In this document: positions 9,346-18,061 of the stretch, piece by piece
How positions within the stretch are numbered: the first letter of the stretch is position 1
Layout: each line of letters starts with the position of its first letter
NCBI GenBank assembly: GCA_016712595.1
Contig: JADJQT010000002.1
Coordinates: 124,001 to 188,000, forward strand
Length of the DNA stretch: 64,000 nt
Source of the DNA: Rhodospirillales bacterium
GTDB lineage: Bacteria > Pseudomonadota > Alphaproteobacteria > Rhodospirillales > Defluviicoccaceae
Reading direction: 5' to 3'
Translations under genes and position numbers: made by a program
The notes under the pieces: model-generated
What the model was told of the DNA's origin: nothing
What the model saw: the letters and a program-made list of their open reading frames with translations, nothing else
Database searches by the model: none

Positions 9346-9531
9346 ATGTCTACTGCAAAATGCACAGGTACCGTTACATGCAGCTTTATATGTGGCGGTA
9401 AGCCTCGATATGAAGAATCTATTGCAACTGGATATAAGGTCGTCGATCAGTACGATTGGGGTTGGTTAATGAGGAAAAAACGCATTGTTGACGGAAAAGA
9501 ACAGTTATGTTGCAGGCATATACTAATATAG
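9346..9531 (+). CDS. Putative small Cys-containing protein, 61 aa
   Basis: Unrecognised. The frame encodes 61 residues with five cysteines, grouped as KCTGTVTCSFICGG near the N-terminus and QLCCRH near the C-terminus. There is no signal peptide or membrane segment. It begins with ATG after a weak purine stretch (AGAGG) and sits alone in AT-rich DNA about 90 bases before the PKS gene on the same strand. In such AT-rich DNA a 61-codon open frame is not rare but not trivial either. It could be a small metal-binding protein or a chance frame; coding status is uncertain. Confidence 0.3.
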   Translation: MSTAKCTGTVTCSFICGGKPRYEESIATGYKVVDQYDWGWLMRKKRIVDGKEQLCCRHILI

Positions 9532-9533
9532 CT

Positions 9534-9563
9534 GCGACAACACAAAAACACACTTTATATAAT
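9534..9563 (+). promoter_or_regulatory. Candidate promoter of the PKS cluster
   Basis: A perfect TATAAT at 9558-9563 is preceded, after an 18-base spacer, by GCGACA (four of six matches to TTGACA). The predicted transcript would start about 50 bases before the PKS ATG. The -10 box is embedded in an inverted repeat at 9556-9574. Confidence 0.4.
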
Positions 9564-9574
9564 AGTGTTATATA
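9556..9574. promoter_or_regulatory. Inverted repeat overlapping the putative -10 box
   Basis: TATATAA (9556-9562), TAGTG, TTATATA (9568-9574) is a perfect 7-bp inverted repeat with a 5-base spacer. It overlaps the TATAAT of the proposed PKS promoter and so could be a repressor operator. AT-rich palindromes arise easily by chance in this stretch. Confidence 0.3.
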
Positions 9575-9620
9575 GCACACAAATAGTAACGATATAGTTG
9601 CTTAACAAAGAGGGGTCATC

Positions 9621-12600
9621 ATGGATATGATGCTGTCGACCATGCCGATTAAGACACGCAGAATTGCAGTCATCGGGATGTCTGTCTGGTATCCAGGGGC
9701 AAGAAGTCTGCGCCAGTTTTGGGAAAATATTATTACTAAGCGCCAGCAGTTTCGCCAAATGCTTGATTGTCGATTCCCTCTCGAAGACTACTGGTCAGGC
9801 GATAAGAGTGTGCCGGACAAGACCTACGGAAGGTGGGCATCCTACATCGACGATTTTGATTTCGACTGGCGCAGCCGGAGAATTCCGAAATCGGCTGTCG
9901 AGTCCTCCGACATCGTTCACTGGCTGACACTCGAAGTGGCGATCGGGGCCCTGCGGGATGCCGGGTATACGCGGGAGCAGATCAAGGGCTCGCGAACCGC
10001 CGTGATCCTCGGCAACACTCTGACGGGCGAATGGACTCGATCGAACAGTCTGCGTACGCGTTGGCCGTTCGTTGAGAAGGTCATGAAGAAAACCGCGCAC
10101 GCTCGCGGACTTGATGGCCAGGTCTTCGAAGACTTTCTTCACCATGCCGAATCTGCGTTCAAGTCGGTGTTCCCGCCGGTCGACGAGGATACGCTCGCCG
10201 GCGGCCTGTCGAACACCATCGCCGGCCGCGTCTGCAATTACCTGGATGTCCATGGCGGCGGCTATACCGTTGATGGCGCCTGCTCGTCGTCGCTCCTCGC
10301 CGTCATCAACGCTGCGAACGCGCTCGCGTCGGATGACGTCGACATGGCGTTCGCCGGCGGCGTCGACATCAGCCTCGACAATTTCGAGCTGATCGGCTTC
10401 GCCAAGACCGGGGCGCTGACCGCCGACGAGATGCGCGTCTATGATCAGCGCGCCAGTGGCTTCATCCCCGGCGAGGGTTGCGGGTTCGTCGTCCTCAAGC
10501 GTTTCGACGACGCCATCAATGACGGCGATCGGATTTACGGGGTGATCAATGGCTGGGGCGTCTCCTCCGACGGCAAGGGTGGAATCACCGCGCCCAGCGT
10601 CAAGGGCCAGGCGATGGCGTTGCGCGCCGCCTACGGCAAGGCTGGCTACGATGCCTCCGAAATCGATTTCGTCGAAGGCCACGGCACGGGCACGCCACTT
10701 GGTGATGGGGTCGAACTCCGCGCGATTTGCGAGGCCATGCAGTTCGATCCCGGCGAGCGCAGCATCGGTGTAACCTCGCTGAAGTCGGTCATCGGTCACA
10801 CCAAGGCGGCGGCTGGCATCGGTGCCTTCATCAAGGCAATGATTGCCGTCAATCGCCGCGTCCTGCCGCCGATTTCCGGAACGGAAGTCCCACGCGACGT
10901 CTTCGCCGGCGAGGCCAAAGCCCTATACCCGCTGATCGACGGTATCCAGAAGGCGCCGACGGATGTCGTGCGCGCCGGCATTTCGGCCATGGGCTTCGGT
11001 GGCATCAACTCGCACGTGACCTGTGAATCCTTCGGTGCGCCGGCCCGCCATCTGCGGCCGTTCGTGAATGAGCGCGTACTAATGGCGCATCCCGAAGACA
11101 CGGAGCTGTTTGTCTTCGGCGCGCCGTCACAGGACAGTCTGCGCAAGCAGCTCGACGCGGCGCGCGAAGAAGCCGCCCATATGGCCAGAGGTGAGCTTGC
11201 CGATTTCTCGGCGAGCCTCGCGCAGCGCATGGCCCCGAATTCGCCCGTTCGCGGCGCCTTCTGCGCGGACTCGCCCGGCAGCCTGGCGCAGAAGCTGGAA
11301 GCGCTGGCGGCAATGATCAGCAAGGGCGTGCGCGAAGGCAGCTTCGTGCGCGACGAACTGCGTGGTCTGTGGCTCGGCAATAATGCAGCCCGCCTCCGCG
11401 TCGCCTACCTGTTCCCCGGTCAGGGCTCGCAGCGCATCAACATGGCGAAAACGTGGGTCCGTCGCTTCGACTGGGCGGCAGCGCTCCTGGAAAAGGCTGA
11501 GAAGGCCGTCGAGGCACTCGGTGGGGCCGAGTTCGTCACTCGGATGATCATCGACAACCCGCAGGTGCTGTCAGAAGACGCCTTGACGGCGCGCCAGCGT
11601 GCCCTCGCGGCGACGGAAGTGGCGCAGCCGGCGATCATCCTCGCTTCGCTGATCTGGTATCGCCGCCTCGGCGAGCTCGGCCTCGCGCCCGACGTCGTCG
11701 GCGGACATAGCCTCGGCGAACTCATGAGCCTTTATGCTGGCGGCGTTTATGACGAGGACACGCTGCTCGAACTCGCCGCCCGGCGCGGCTACGAGATGTC
11801 CCCGGCACGCGGCGATGCCCGCGGCACGATGGCAGCGCTGCTGTGCGGCCGAAAGGTGGCTGAATCGCTGCTCGCCTCAGTACCGGGCTATCTCGCGATC
11901 GCCAACATCAACGGCCCGGAACAGATCGCAGTCTCTGGCGAAGAAGCCAGCATCGAGCGGATCATCGAGGCGGCTGGCCGGCAGGGCGTGAATGCCCGCC
12001 CGCTTCCGGTCTCCAACGCCTTTCACTCCAAATTCATGGACGGGGCGTCCGAGCGGTTCGTCGCCGCCTTCCCCGACCTGGCGGGCGCGGTCGAAGATTG
12101 CCGGCCGCTGTCGTGCATGGACGGAAAGCCGATCCAGGGGCGTGTGCCGGTCGGCCGGTACCTCGGCCGGCAGATGCTCTCCCAGGTTGACTTCGTCTCG
12201 CTCGCAACGTCGATCGCTTCGGAAGCCGATCTGGTCATCGAAGTTGGCCCGGGACGGGTTCTGTCCGACCTGTTCACGTCGATCGTCGGCAAGGAGGGGG
12301 CCGTGGCACTGCCGGTTGAGCCCCAGGTGGGCAGCATGCTGGGGTTCAAGCAGGTGCTGGCGGCGGCACATGTCCTCGGCCACGACCTGAACTGGCCGGC
12401 GCTCTCGGCCAACCGGCTGATCCGCCCCTTCGTTTCGGCCCGAGATCGCTCCTTCATCGAAAACCCGTGCGAGCGCGAGATCGTGGTGCCGGCCGCTGCC
12501 GGCTCGGACCGCCGCGTCGCTGCGGTGGGGACTTCGAACGCGATCGCCGATGTTCCGGCGTTGGCGCGCCCGGCCGATCCACTGACCGCCCCGCCGGGCG

Positions 12601-15600
12601 TCCCGCTGGGCGCAACGTCGCCGGCTCCGGTCGCCTCAGTGCCGGCACCCGCAACGCAGCCGAGTCCGTCGTTGGTGCCGGCGATCTCGACGTTGCAGCA
12701 CGTCGCCAGCGTTGCCGCGGAGCTGACCGGCTTCGAAGCCTCGTCGCTGAGTGGCGACATGAAACTGTTGGATGACCTGAACCTCGATTCGATCAAGGCC
12801 GCAGAGCTCATCGCCGTACTTGCCCGTGAGTTCGGCAAACAGCCCCAGGAGGAGGCGTCAAAATACGCCAACGCCACGCTCGACGATCTCTGTGCCTGGT
12901 TGGGCGAGAGGCGCGTCGACGCTGGTTCTGCGCCCCAGCCGCATCCTGCGCCTCCCGCGCCCCAGCCTATCGGTCACACTGAGGCGGTCGTCCCCGCCGT
13001 GGCCGTGACCAGCCCGTCCGCGCCGCCAGCGGATGTCCATACCCTCGAGCAGCGGCTTCTCGCTCTCGTCGCCCAGCTCACGCAGTTCGAGCTGGAGACT
13101 CTCGATGCCGACATGAAGCTGCTCGACGACCTGAACATGGACTCGATCAAGGCCGCAGAACTGTTGACGCTGGTCGTCAAGGAAAACGGGCTGAGCGAGG
13201 CCCTGCCGCTCTCGAGCTACGCCAACGCCCGCATCTCCGAGATTGCTCGCGCCGTGGCCGCCACGACGACGCGCGCAGACCCCGCTGGGACGGCGACATC
13301 GTCGCAGAAGGCGCCCGCTGCGGTTCCTTCAAATTCGATGCGTGCGCAGCCGGAGCCCACGCCGTTCCCGCATCGCGCCAGCTGGGTGCGCTCGTTCGTC
13401 GAGATGGCGCGGCGGGAAGACCTCGCGGTGCCACCGGCGATGTCAAACTGGCATGGTGGTCAGGTGTGGGTGATCCGTGCCGACGACGACCCACGCGCCG
13501 CAGAATGCGCCGCGCTCTTGGCGGCCCACGGTGCGGCCGTTGCCACGTCCTCTCTGAGCGATCCGCGCAGCACGGCTCCGTCATCGGTGCGCGATGTGCT
13601 GATCTTCGTGCCGGATAGTGGGACGACGGTGGATCAGCCGAGCCTGACCGCCTTTTTCGATGCCTGTCACGCTGCGACGCATGCCGCCCTGACCGTCAAT
13701 GGCAGGGGACCCAAGCCGGGCATCACCTTTGTCCAGCCGTATGCTCGTCTGCCGCAGCGCGGCGTTGACGATCCGGTTTGCTCGATCACGGCATATGCGG
13801 CGAGTCTGGCGCAGGAACGGACGGACGTTCAGGTCCGGACGATTGGCTACAGTGCCGGAGCGGGCCGTGATCCCAGCCTGCTTGCCGACGCCATCGGCCG
13901 GGAGATGCTGCACGCGCCTTCGCCGGTTCCCGTCTGGTTCGACGACGCAGGTGCTCGCTGGGTTTCGACCTATGTGGTCAAGGAGTCCCGCGATCTTTGC
14001 GAGCGAACGCAGGCCTGGACGGACGCGGACGTCGTGCTGGCGAGTGGGGGCGCTCGGGGCATCACCGCCGAATGCACATTTGCCTTTGCGCAAAAGACGG
14101 GCGTTGCGGTTGCTCTGGTCGGCCTGAGCGCGCAGGTTGAGGCTGAGGCCACGGACGCCGGGGGTGAAATCCGGGGCGTGCTCGATCGCTACGCGCAGGC
14201 CGGCCTGCGTTGCCAATACTACGCCGCCAACGTCACCGATCCTGCGGATGTGGCTCGCGTCGTCGAACGGGTCGAGCAGGAACTGGGGCCGATCACCGGC
14301 CTCATTCACGGCGCGGGACTGAACCAGCCGCGCCCGATCACCGCGGTCTCGAGTGCCGCGGCGATCGAGGAATGCGCGCCGAAGGTGTTGGGCCTCGTCA
14401 ACCTGCTCGATCGCCTCGATATTGCCCGGCTGAAAATGGTGGTCGGCTTCGGCTCGATCATTGGCGTCACCGGAATGCAGGGGAACGCCGTCTACGGCTT
14501 CTCCAATGAGGTCCTCGCCAACGTGCTCGCCGGCTTGCGACGCAAGGCGCCGCATGCCCACGTCGCCACTATCGCCTACAGCGTCTGGAAGGACGTGGGT
14601 ATGGGTGCCCGGTTGGGCAGTATCGAAAAGCTGAGCGCGCTCGGCATCGGTGCCATTCCCGTCTCCGAAGGCGTCCGCCGCTTCCTGCAGCTGGCGTGTG
14701 CCGACGCCGATGCCGACCAGGTGATCGTCGCCGGCCGCATGGGCCGGAGCGGGGCGTGGAGCGCGCCGGCGGCGGTTCGGTCGAGCCCATCGGCGGGGGA
14801 AACGCTGATCTACCATCAGCCGCAGGTGGAGGCCGTCTACCGCCGCCGCCTGTCTCTGGCGACCGATCCTTACCTCGTCGATCATAATTTCAAGGGCAGC
14901 TTCCTGTTCCCCACCGTCTTCGGTCTCGAGGCGATGGCGAAGGCCGTGTGCGCCGTCATGGGGATCGATCGGTTGACCGCGCATTCGATTATCGACATCA
15001 GCCTTGTCCGGCCGATCACCGTCGGGCAGCGCTACGACACCGAACTGGAGATCCACGCGGAGGTGATCGAGCGGGAAACGGACGAGGATCCGGTCCAGGT
15101 GCGCGCCGGCGTGCGTTGTGATCTGAGCGGCTTCGAGCAGGATCATTTCGCCGCAACCTTTGTCCTGCGGGACCCGGGGGCGGGGCCGGAGCTCGATGTT
15201 GACGTGACAGACGCGCTACCGATCACCAAGGCGGGGGCGCTTTACGGGGATGTCCTGTTCCAGGGACCGGTCTTCCAGCGCATCAACTCGATCCACCGTC
15301 TGGAAAATCCGGAGCCAGGCAAGGGCATTTGCGTATTCCGCTCCCGGCATGACCCGGATGGCCTCCTGCTTGGCGATCCCTACTTCCGTGACTCGCTGCT
15401 GCAGTCGGTGCAGGTGATCATTCCGCAGGATGTCTCGCTTCCGGTGTCGATCGATCGCATCGATTTGTTCGACGGCTGGAACAGCGGTGCGGGCGAGCGG
15501 ACCTGTGTCTCCTACCTCCACGAGCGCACCGGCGACTTCTACCACAGCAGCGTCGTCGCCCTCGGCCGCGATGGCCGCGTTGTCGAACGCCTCCAGGGGT

Positions 15601-15665
15601 ATCGGCTCAAGGTGCTGGAACAACGCGAAACGCCGCCGGCGATGCGCGAGTTCGCCCTCGCCTGA
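9621..15665 (+). CDS. Iterative type I polyketide synthase, KS-AT-ACP-ACP-KR-DH
   Basis: A 2014-residue multidomain synthase related to the enediyne PKS / PUFA synthase / HglE group. Domains: ketosynthase at about 14-470 with the triad Cys221 (DGACSSS), His354 (EGHGTGT) and His393 (IGHTKAAAG); acyltransferase at about 595-900 with Ser697 in GHSLGEL; two tandem ACPs with phosphopantetheine serines in LNLDSIKAAEL (about 1055) and LNMDSIKAAEL (about 1175), joined by Ala/Pro-rich linkers; ketoreductase at about 1470-1700 (ASGGARGIT; VVGFGSIIGVTG; VYGFSN); C-terminal hotdog dehydratase at about 1735-2005 (DPYLVDHNFKG). No enoylreductase or thioesterase is visible, so the product is probably a polyene or partly reduced hydroxy-acyl chain. 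A separate PPTase lies downstream. The start has GAGGGG five bases upstream. It is the first gene of the cluster. Confidence 0.93.
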   Translation: MDMMLSTMPIKTRRIAVIGMSVWYPGARSLRQFWENIITKRQQFRQMLDCRFPLEDYWSGDKSVPDKTYGRWASYIDDFDFDWRSRRIPKSAVESSDIVHWLTLEVAIGALRDAGYTREQIKGSRTAVILGNTLTGEWTRSNSLRTRWPFVEKVMKKTAHARGLDGQVFEDFLHHAESAFKSVFPPVDEDTLAGGLSNTIAGRVCNYLDVHGGGYTVDGACSSSLLAVINAANALASDDVDMAFAGGVDISLDNFELIGFAKTGALTADEMRVYDQRASGFIPGEGCGFVVLKRFDDAINDGDRIYGVINGWGVSSDGKGGITAPSVKGQAMALRAAYGKAGYDASEIDFVEGHGTGTPLGDGVELRAICEAMQFDPGERSIGVTSLKSVIGHTKAAAGIGAFIKAMIAVNRRVLPPISGTEVPRDVFAGEAKALYPLIDGIQKAPTDVVRAGISAMGFGGINSHVTCESFGAPARHLRPFVNERVLMAHPEDTELFVFGAPSQDSLRKQLDAAREEAAHMARGELADFSASLAQRMAPNSPVRGAFCADSPGSLAQKLEALAAMISKGVREGSFVRDELRGLWLGNNAARLRVAYLFPGQGSQRINMAKTWVRRFDWAAALLEKAEKAVEALGGAEFVTRMIIDNPQVLSEDALTARQRALAATEVAQPAIILASLIWYRRLGELGLAPDVVGGHSLGELMSLYAGGVYDEDTLLELAARRGYEMSPARGDARGTMAALLCGRKVAESLLASVPGYLAIANINGPEQIAVSGEEASIERIIEAAGRQGVNARPLPVSNAFHSKFMDGASERFVAAFPDLAGAVEDCRPLSCMDGKPIQGRVPVGRYLGRQMLSQVDFVSLATSIASEADLVIEVGPGRVLSDLFTSIVGKEGAVALPVEPQVGSMLGFKQVLAAAHVLGHDLNWPALSANRLIRPFVSARDRSFIENPCEREIVVPAAAGSDRRVAAVGTSNAIADVPALARPADPLTAPPGVPLGATSPAPVASVPAPATQPSPSLVPAISTLQHVASVAAELTGFEASSLSGDMKLLDDLNLDSIKAAELIAVLAREFGKQPQEEASKYANATLDDLCAWLGERRVDAGSAPQPHPAPPAPQPIGHTEAVVPAVAVTSPSAPPADVHTLEQRLLALVAQLTQFELETLDADMKLLDDLNMDSIKAAELLTLVVKENGLSEALPLSSYANARISEIARAVAATTTRADPAGTATSSQKAPAAVPSNSMRAQPEPTPFPHRASWVRSFVEMARREDLAVPPAMSNWHGGQVWVIRADDDPRAAECAALLAAHGAAVATSSLSDPRSTAPSSVRDVLIFVPDSGTTVDQPSLTAFFDACHAATHAALTVNGRGPKPGITFVQPYARLPQRGVDDPVCSITAYAASLAQERTDVQVRTIGYSAGAGRDPSLLADAIGREMLHAPSPVPVWFDDAGARWVSTYVVKESRDLCERTQAWTDADVVLASGGARGITAECTFAFAQKTGVAVALVGLSAQVEAEATDAGGEIRGVLDRYAQAGLRCQYYAANVTDPADVARVVERVEQELGPITGLIHGAGLNQPRPITAVSSAAAIEECAPKVLGLVNLLDRLDIARLKMVVGFGSIIGVTGMQGNAVYGFSNEVLANVLAGLRRKAPHAHVATIAYSVWKDVGMGARLGSIEKLSALGIGAIPVSEGVRRFLQLACADADADQVIVAGRMGRSGAWSAPAAVRSSPSAGETLIYHQPQVEAVYRRRLSLATDPYLVDHNFKGSFLFPTVFGLEAMAKAVCAVMGIDRLTAHSIIDISLVRPITVGQRYDTELEIHAEVIERETDEDPVQVRAGVRCDLSGFEQDHFAATFVLRDPGAGPELDVDVTDALPITKAGALYGDVLFQGPVFQRINSIHRLENPEPGKGICVFRSRHDPDGLLLGDPYFRDSLLQSVQVIIPQDVSLPVSIDRIDLFDGWNSGAGERTCVSYLHERTGDFYHSSVVALGRDGRVVERLQGYRLKVLEQRETPPAMREFALA

Positions 15666-15711
15666 ACGTCGATCGTTCGAGCGCAGCAATCGCAAGACAA
15701 GGGACACGTCA

Positions 15712-16767
15712 ATGAGTGGACTTAGCTTTCAGCAGGCTGGTGAACTCTTGAAGATCTCGATCGAGAAAGCCCGCGGGTCGCACGGCAGAGAAATCTTTGT
15801 AAAGACCTTCATCCCCAGCTTCCGCATGTTTTCTGATCTCGATCGCGGCCTTTACTTTCCGCACTTCTTCGCCTGGATGGGAGAGACGCGAGAACTGCTG
15901 GCGGTCCCGATCCTTGATCAGATCAGCCAGTACGTGAGCACCGGCAAGTGGAGCATCGTGACCAACAGCGTTTCGCTCGACATCCTCGGCGAGCGAATGG
16001 GCGAAGACAACATCGTCCAGGTTCGGGTTTGGTCGGGCGAGTCGGCACAGTCCAGCGTCGAGCTGTTCTTCGAATGGACATCGCTGGGTGCGGCAGGGCT
16101 GATCGAGAAGATCGCCGTCGGCCGGATGAAAACCACCTGGGTGGAGGTCATTGGCCACGGCGTCGTCAAACCGCGCGACTTCCCGACGTTCTACCGGGAT
16201 TTCATCAACCGGATGTCGCCGCGCCAGGGCGAGCCCGACATCTCGGCCGTGGCCGCGGAACCGCTGCGGGACGTCTCGCTCGGCGAGACCTTGTTCAAGG
16301 CAAAGTGTGGCCCGCGCGCCGTCGTTCCGCTGGCGAGCAAGTCGTTCGAGTCCTCGCTCTACGACTCGACGATCGTCAACAATATCTACTTCTCAAATTA
16401 TGCGATGTGGATGGCCAAGTTGCGCGAACACCATTTCTGGTCACTGATGCCACATATTTACATATCTCCAGAAAGAGACGGCATACTCAAATGTATAACT
16501 TGTAATATCAACTATCTAAGAGAAGGAATGCCGTTCGATACGATCCACGTAACGATGTCTCTTAAAGGATTGTACGAGATGGGGATCGAATTGTACTTTG
16601 AGTTTTTCCGGGAAGATCCTGATGGTACGCGCGTGAAGCTCGCCTACGGCGAACATCGCGCCGTATGGATGGCCAAGAACGCGCATGGACGATTTCGTCC
16701 GGCAAGCCTGCCGCGGGAGATCGCTATGCCGCTTCAACAGGCAGCGAACATGTTCGCCCATGCATAG
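15712..16767 (+). CDS. Double-hotdog thioesterase-like protein
   Basis: A 351-residue cytosolic protein that begins 46 bases after the PKS stop. It contains two 4HBT-like hotdog halves. Half 1 is at about residues 25-165, with an acyl-pocket helix region reading GLYFPHFFAWMGETRELL. Half 2 is at about 200-340, with DSTIVNNIYFSNYAMWMAKL in the equivalent place. Free-standing hotdog thioesterases release chains from iterative PKSs of the enediyne type, and double-hotdog proteins such as LnmK act as decarboxylase/acyltransferases, so chain release or chain modification is the likely role. Which half is catalytic cannot be read. The ATG at 15712 is preferred; the frame stays open upstream only because it overlaps the PKS in another frame. 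About 140 bases near 16440-16580 are unusually AT-rich. Confidence 0.8.
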   Translation: MSGLSFQQAGELLKISIEKARGSHGREIFVKTFIPSFRMFSDLDRGLYFPHFFAWMGETRELLAVPILDQISQYVSTGKWSIVTNSVSLDILGERMGEDNIVQVRVWSGESAQSSVELFFEWTSLGAAGLIEKIAVGRMKTTWVEVIGHGVVKPRDFPTFYRDFINRMSPRQGEPDISAVAAEPLRDVSLGETLFKAKCGPRAVVPLASKSFESSLYDSTIVNNIYFSNYAMWMAKLREHHFWSLMPHIYISPERDGILKCITCNINYLREGMPFDTIHVTMSLKGLYEMGIELYFEFFREDPDGTRVKLAYGEHRAVWMAKNAHGRFRPASLPREIAMPLQQAANMFAHA

Positions 16768-16801
16768 TCCGTAGTAACGCCGAAGTTGCGTTACTGACGG
16801 A
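16768..16801 (+). terminator. Hairpin after the thioesterase gene
   Basis: AGTAACGC and GCGTTACT form a perfect 8-bp stem around a 7-base loop, extended by TCCGT/ACGGA with one bulge. Only a weak T stretch follows (AGTTCTAATT). It may attenuate transcription into the downstream genes or separate the PKS-thioesterase unit from the rest. Confidence 0.45.
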
Positions 16802-16911
16802 GTTCTAATTCACCCGTGTTGATTTAATAGAACTGATCTCGTCAAGGCGAGATCGGAACGCCGGAAGACTGTCATTAGTCATATGGCGAGGATGAGAATT
16901 GGAGAGTTCAA

Positions 16912-17997
16912 ATGAAAATGTGGATCAAGGGTGCAGTCCTCGGAGCGGTTCTTGCCAGCACATCGATGAGCGGAACAGCTTTCGCCAACGCGACATCGAC
17001 GCTCTATGACGTCGGCTACCGGACACACGACCTGGTCGTGCAGGACTTCTATGCGCGGCCTGGATCTCCGGACCACATAAGATTGAATTACCGCGAGTGG
17101 TATTCGCCATCCGCCACCGACGTGCTTGTCTACGTTCACGGCATGCAGAGTCACTCGCAGTGGTTCAATGAATCCGGCGATGAACTCGCCGCCCGCGGCT
17201 TCAATGTCTACGCGGTCGACCGCCGAGGCTCCGGTCTATCGGGAGGAAAGCGCGGTCATATCTACACCCCCTTCCAATGGATTGCCGACCTCGCCCAGGT
17301 GATCGGTTTCGTTCGTGCGAAGAACCCGGGCAAACATCTGCATCTAATGGGCAATTCCTTTGGCGGGCGTCTGGTCATGACCTACGCGGAAGCCTTCCCG
17401 GACACGATCGATACCTTAATCCTGGAGACACCCGCGACGGCTGGCCGTGTCTCACTGCCGGCGGAAGAGATTATCGAAGCGCAGTATTATATGTGGAAGT
17501 ATTATCCAACGCCCCTTCACGATGATTTGTTTACGAGCAATCCGGATAAACTTGCCTTCATGGCGCAAGATAAACTCGGAATTCGCCGTATTACTGCAAA
17601 TATGTACAAAATGGAGGGGCTGATTAACGTAGGAAACCTTATGCCGCAGAACATGGCGCGCATTACGATGCCATTGCTGATGCTGCTTTCAAATAATGAT
17701 CGTATCGTCGATACGCCAGCAGTCATTTCCGGTGTCTATGACCGGGTGGCGAGTATCAAAAAGAAGTTGGTCAGGTATGACGACGTTGAGCACTACTTGC
17801 TGTTCGAAGACAAGCATGAGGAGGTGTTGAACGAGATCGCCAACTGGATGAACTCCTTCACTCCGCCTGCGGCGCGCGCCTTCGCGCCGGTCAAGGCCGC
17901 GACGGCATTAGCCGGTGACGAGGAGGCGGGGAACTGGATCGACGACGTCCGCGAGGAGGCGGACCGTATGGGCTGGAGCCCGGAGCCGGCCAAGTAG
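16912..17997 (+). CDS. Secreted alpha/beta hydrolase (lysophospholipase / monoacylglycerol lipase-like)
   Basis: A 361-residue protein with an N-terminal signal peptide (AVLASTSMSGTAFA, cleavage probably after AFA), so it should act in the periplasm or outside the cell. The alpha/beta-hydrolase fold is clear: the oxyanion region VYVHGMQSHSQWF, a YAVDRRGSGLSGG strand-turn, the nucleophile elbow GNSFGG, an acid in NNDRIVDTP and the catalytic His in VEHYLLFE. This pattern fits the Hydrolase_4/monoglyceride-lipase group. In this cluster it could release or trim an acylated product outside the cytoplasm, or act in self-protection. The C-terminal 40 residues are Ala-rich and charged. The 17480-17730 stretch is more AT-rich than its surroundings. 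Confidence 0.82.
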   Translation: MKMWIKGAVLGAVLASTSMSGTAFANATSTLYDVGYRTHDLVVQDFYARPGSPDHIRLNYREWYSPSATDVLVYVHGMQSHSQWFNESGDELAARGFNVYAVDRRGSGLSGGKRGHIYTPFQWIADLAQVIGFVRAKNPGKHLHLMGNSFGGRLVMTYAEAFPDTIDTLILETPATAGRVSLPAEEIIEAQYYMWKYYPTPLHDDLFTSNPDKLAFMAQDKLGIRRITANMYKMEGLINVGNLMPQNMARITMPLLMLLSNNDRIVDTPAVISGVYDRVASIKKKLVRYDDVEHYLLFEDKHEEVLNEIANWMNSFTPPAARAFAPVKAATALAGDEEAGNWIDDVREEADRMGWSPEPAK

Positions 17998-18008
17998 CCG
18001 CGAACGCG

Positions 18009-18046
18009 CCAGATCTCGTTGCCACGCCCAGATCTCGTTCCCACGC
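18009..18046. repeat. Tandem 19-bp direct repeat upstream of the epimerase-like gene
   Basis: CCAGATCTCGTTGCCACGC (18009-18027) is immediately followed by the same 19 bases with one G-to-C change (18028-18046). The pair ends 15 bases before the ATG of the next gene. It may be a small local duplication in the leader or paired protein-binding sites. Confidence 0.7.
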
Positions 18047-18061
18047 CAGGAGTGCAGGGCC

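Noticed and set aside
13581..15146. 521-codon minus-strand frame inside the PKS
   Set aside because: Antisense to the KR/DH domains; Arg/Asp/His-rich composition is typical of GC-driven shadows.
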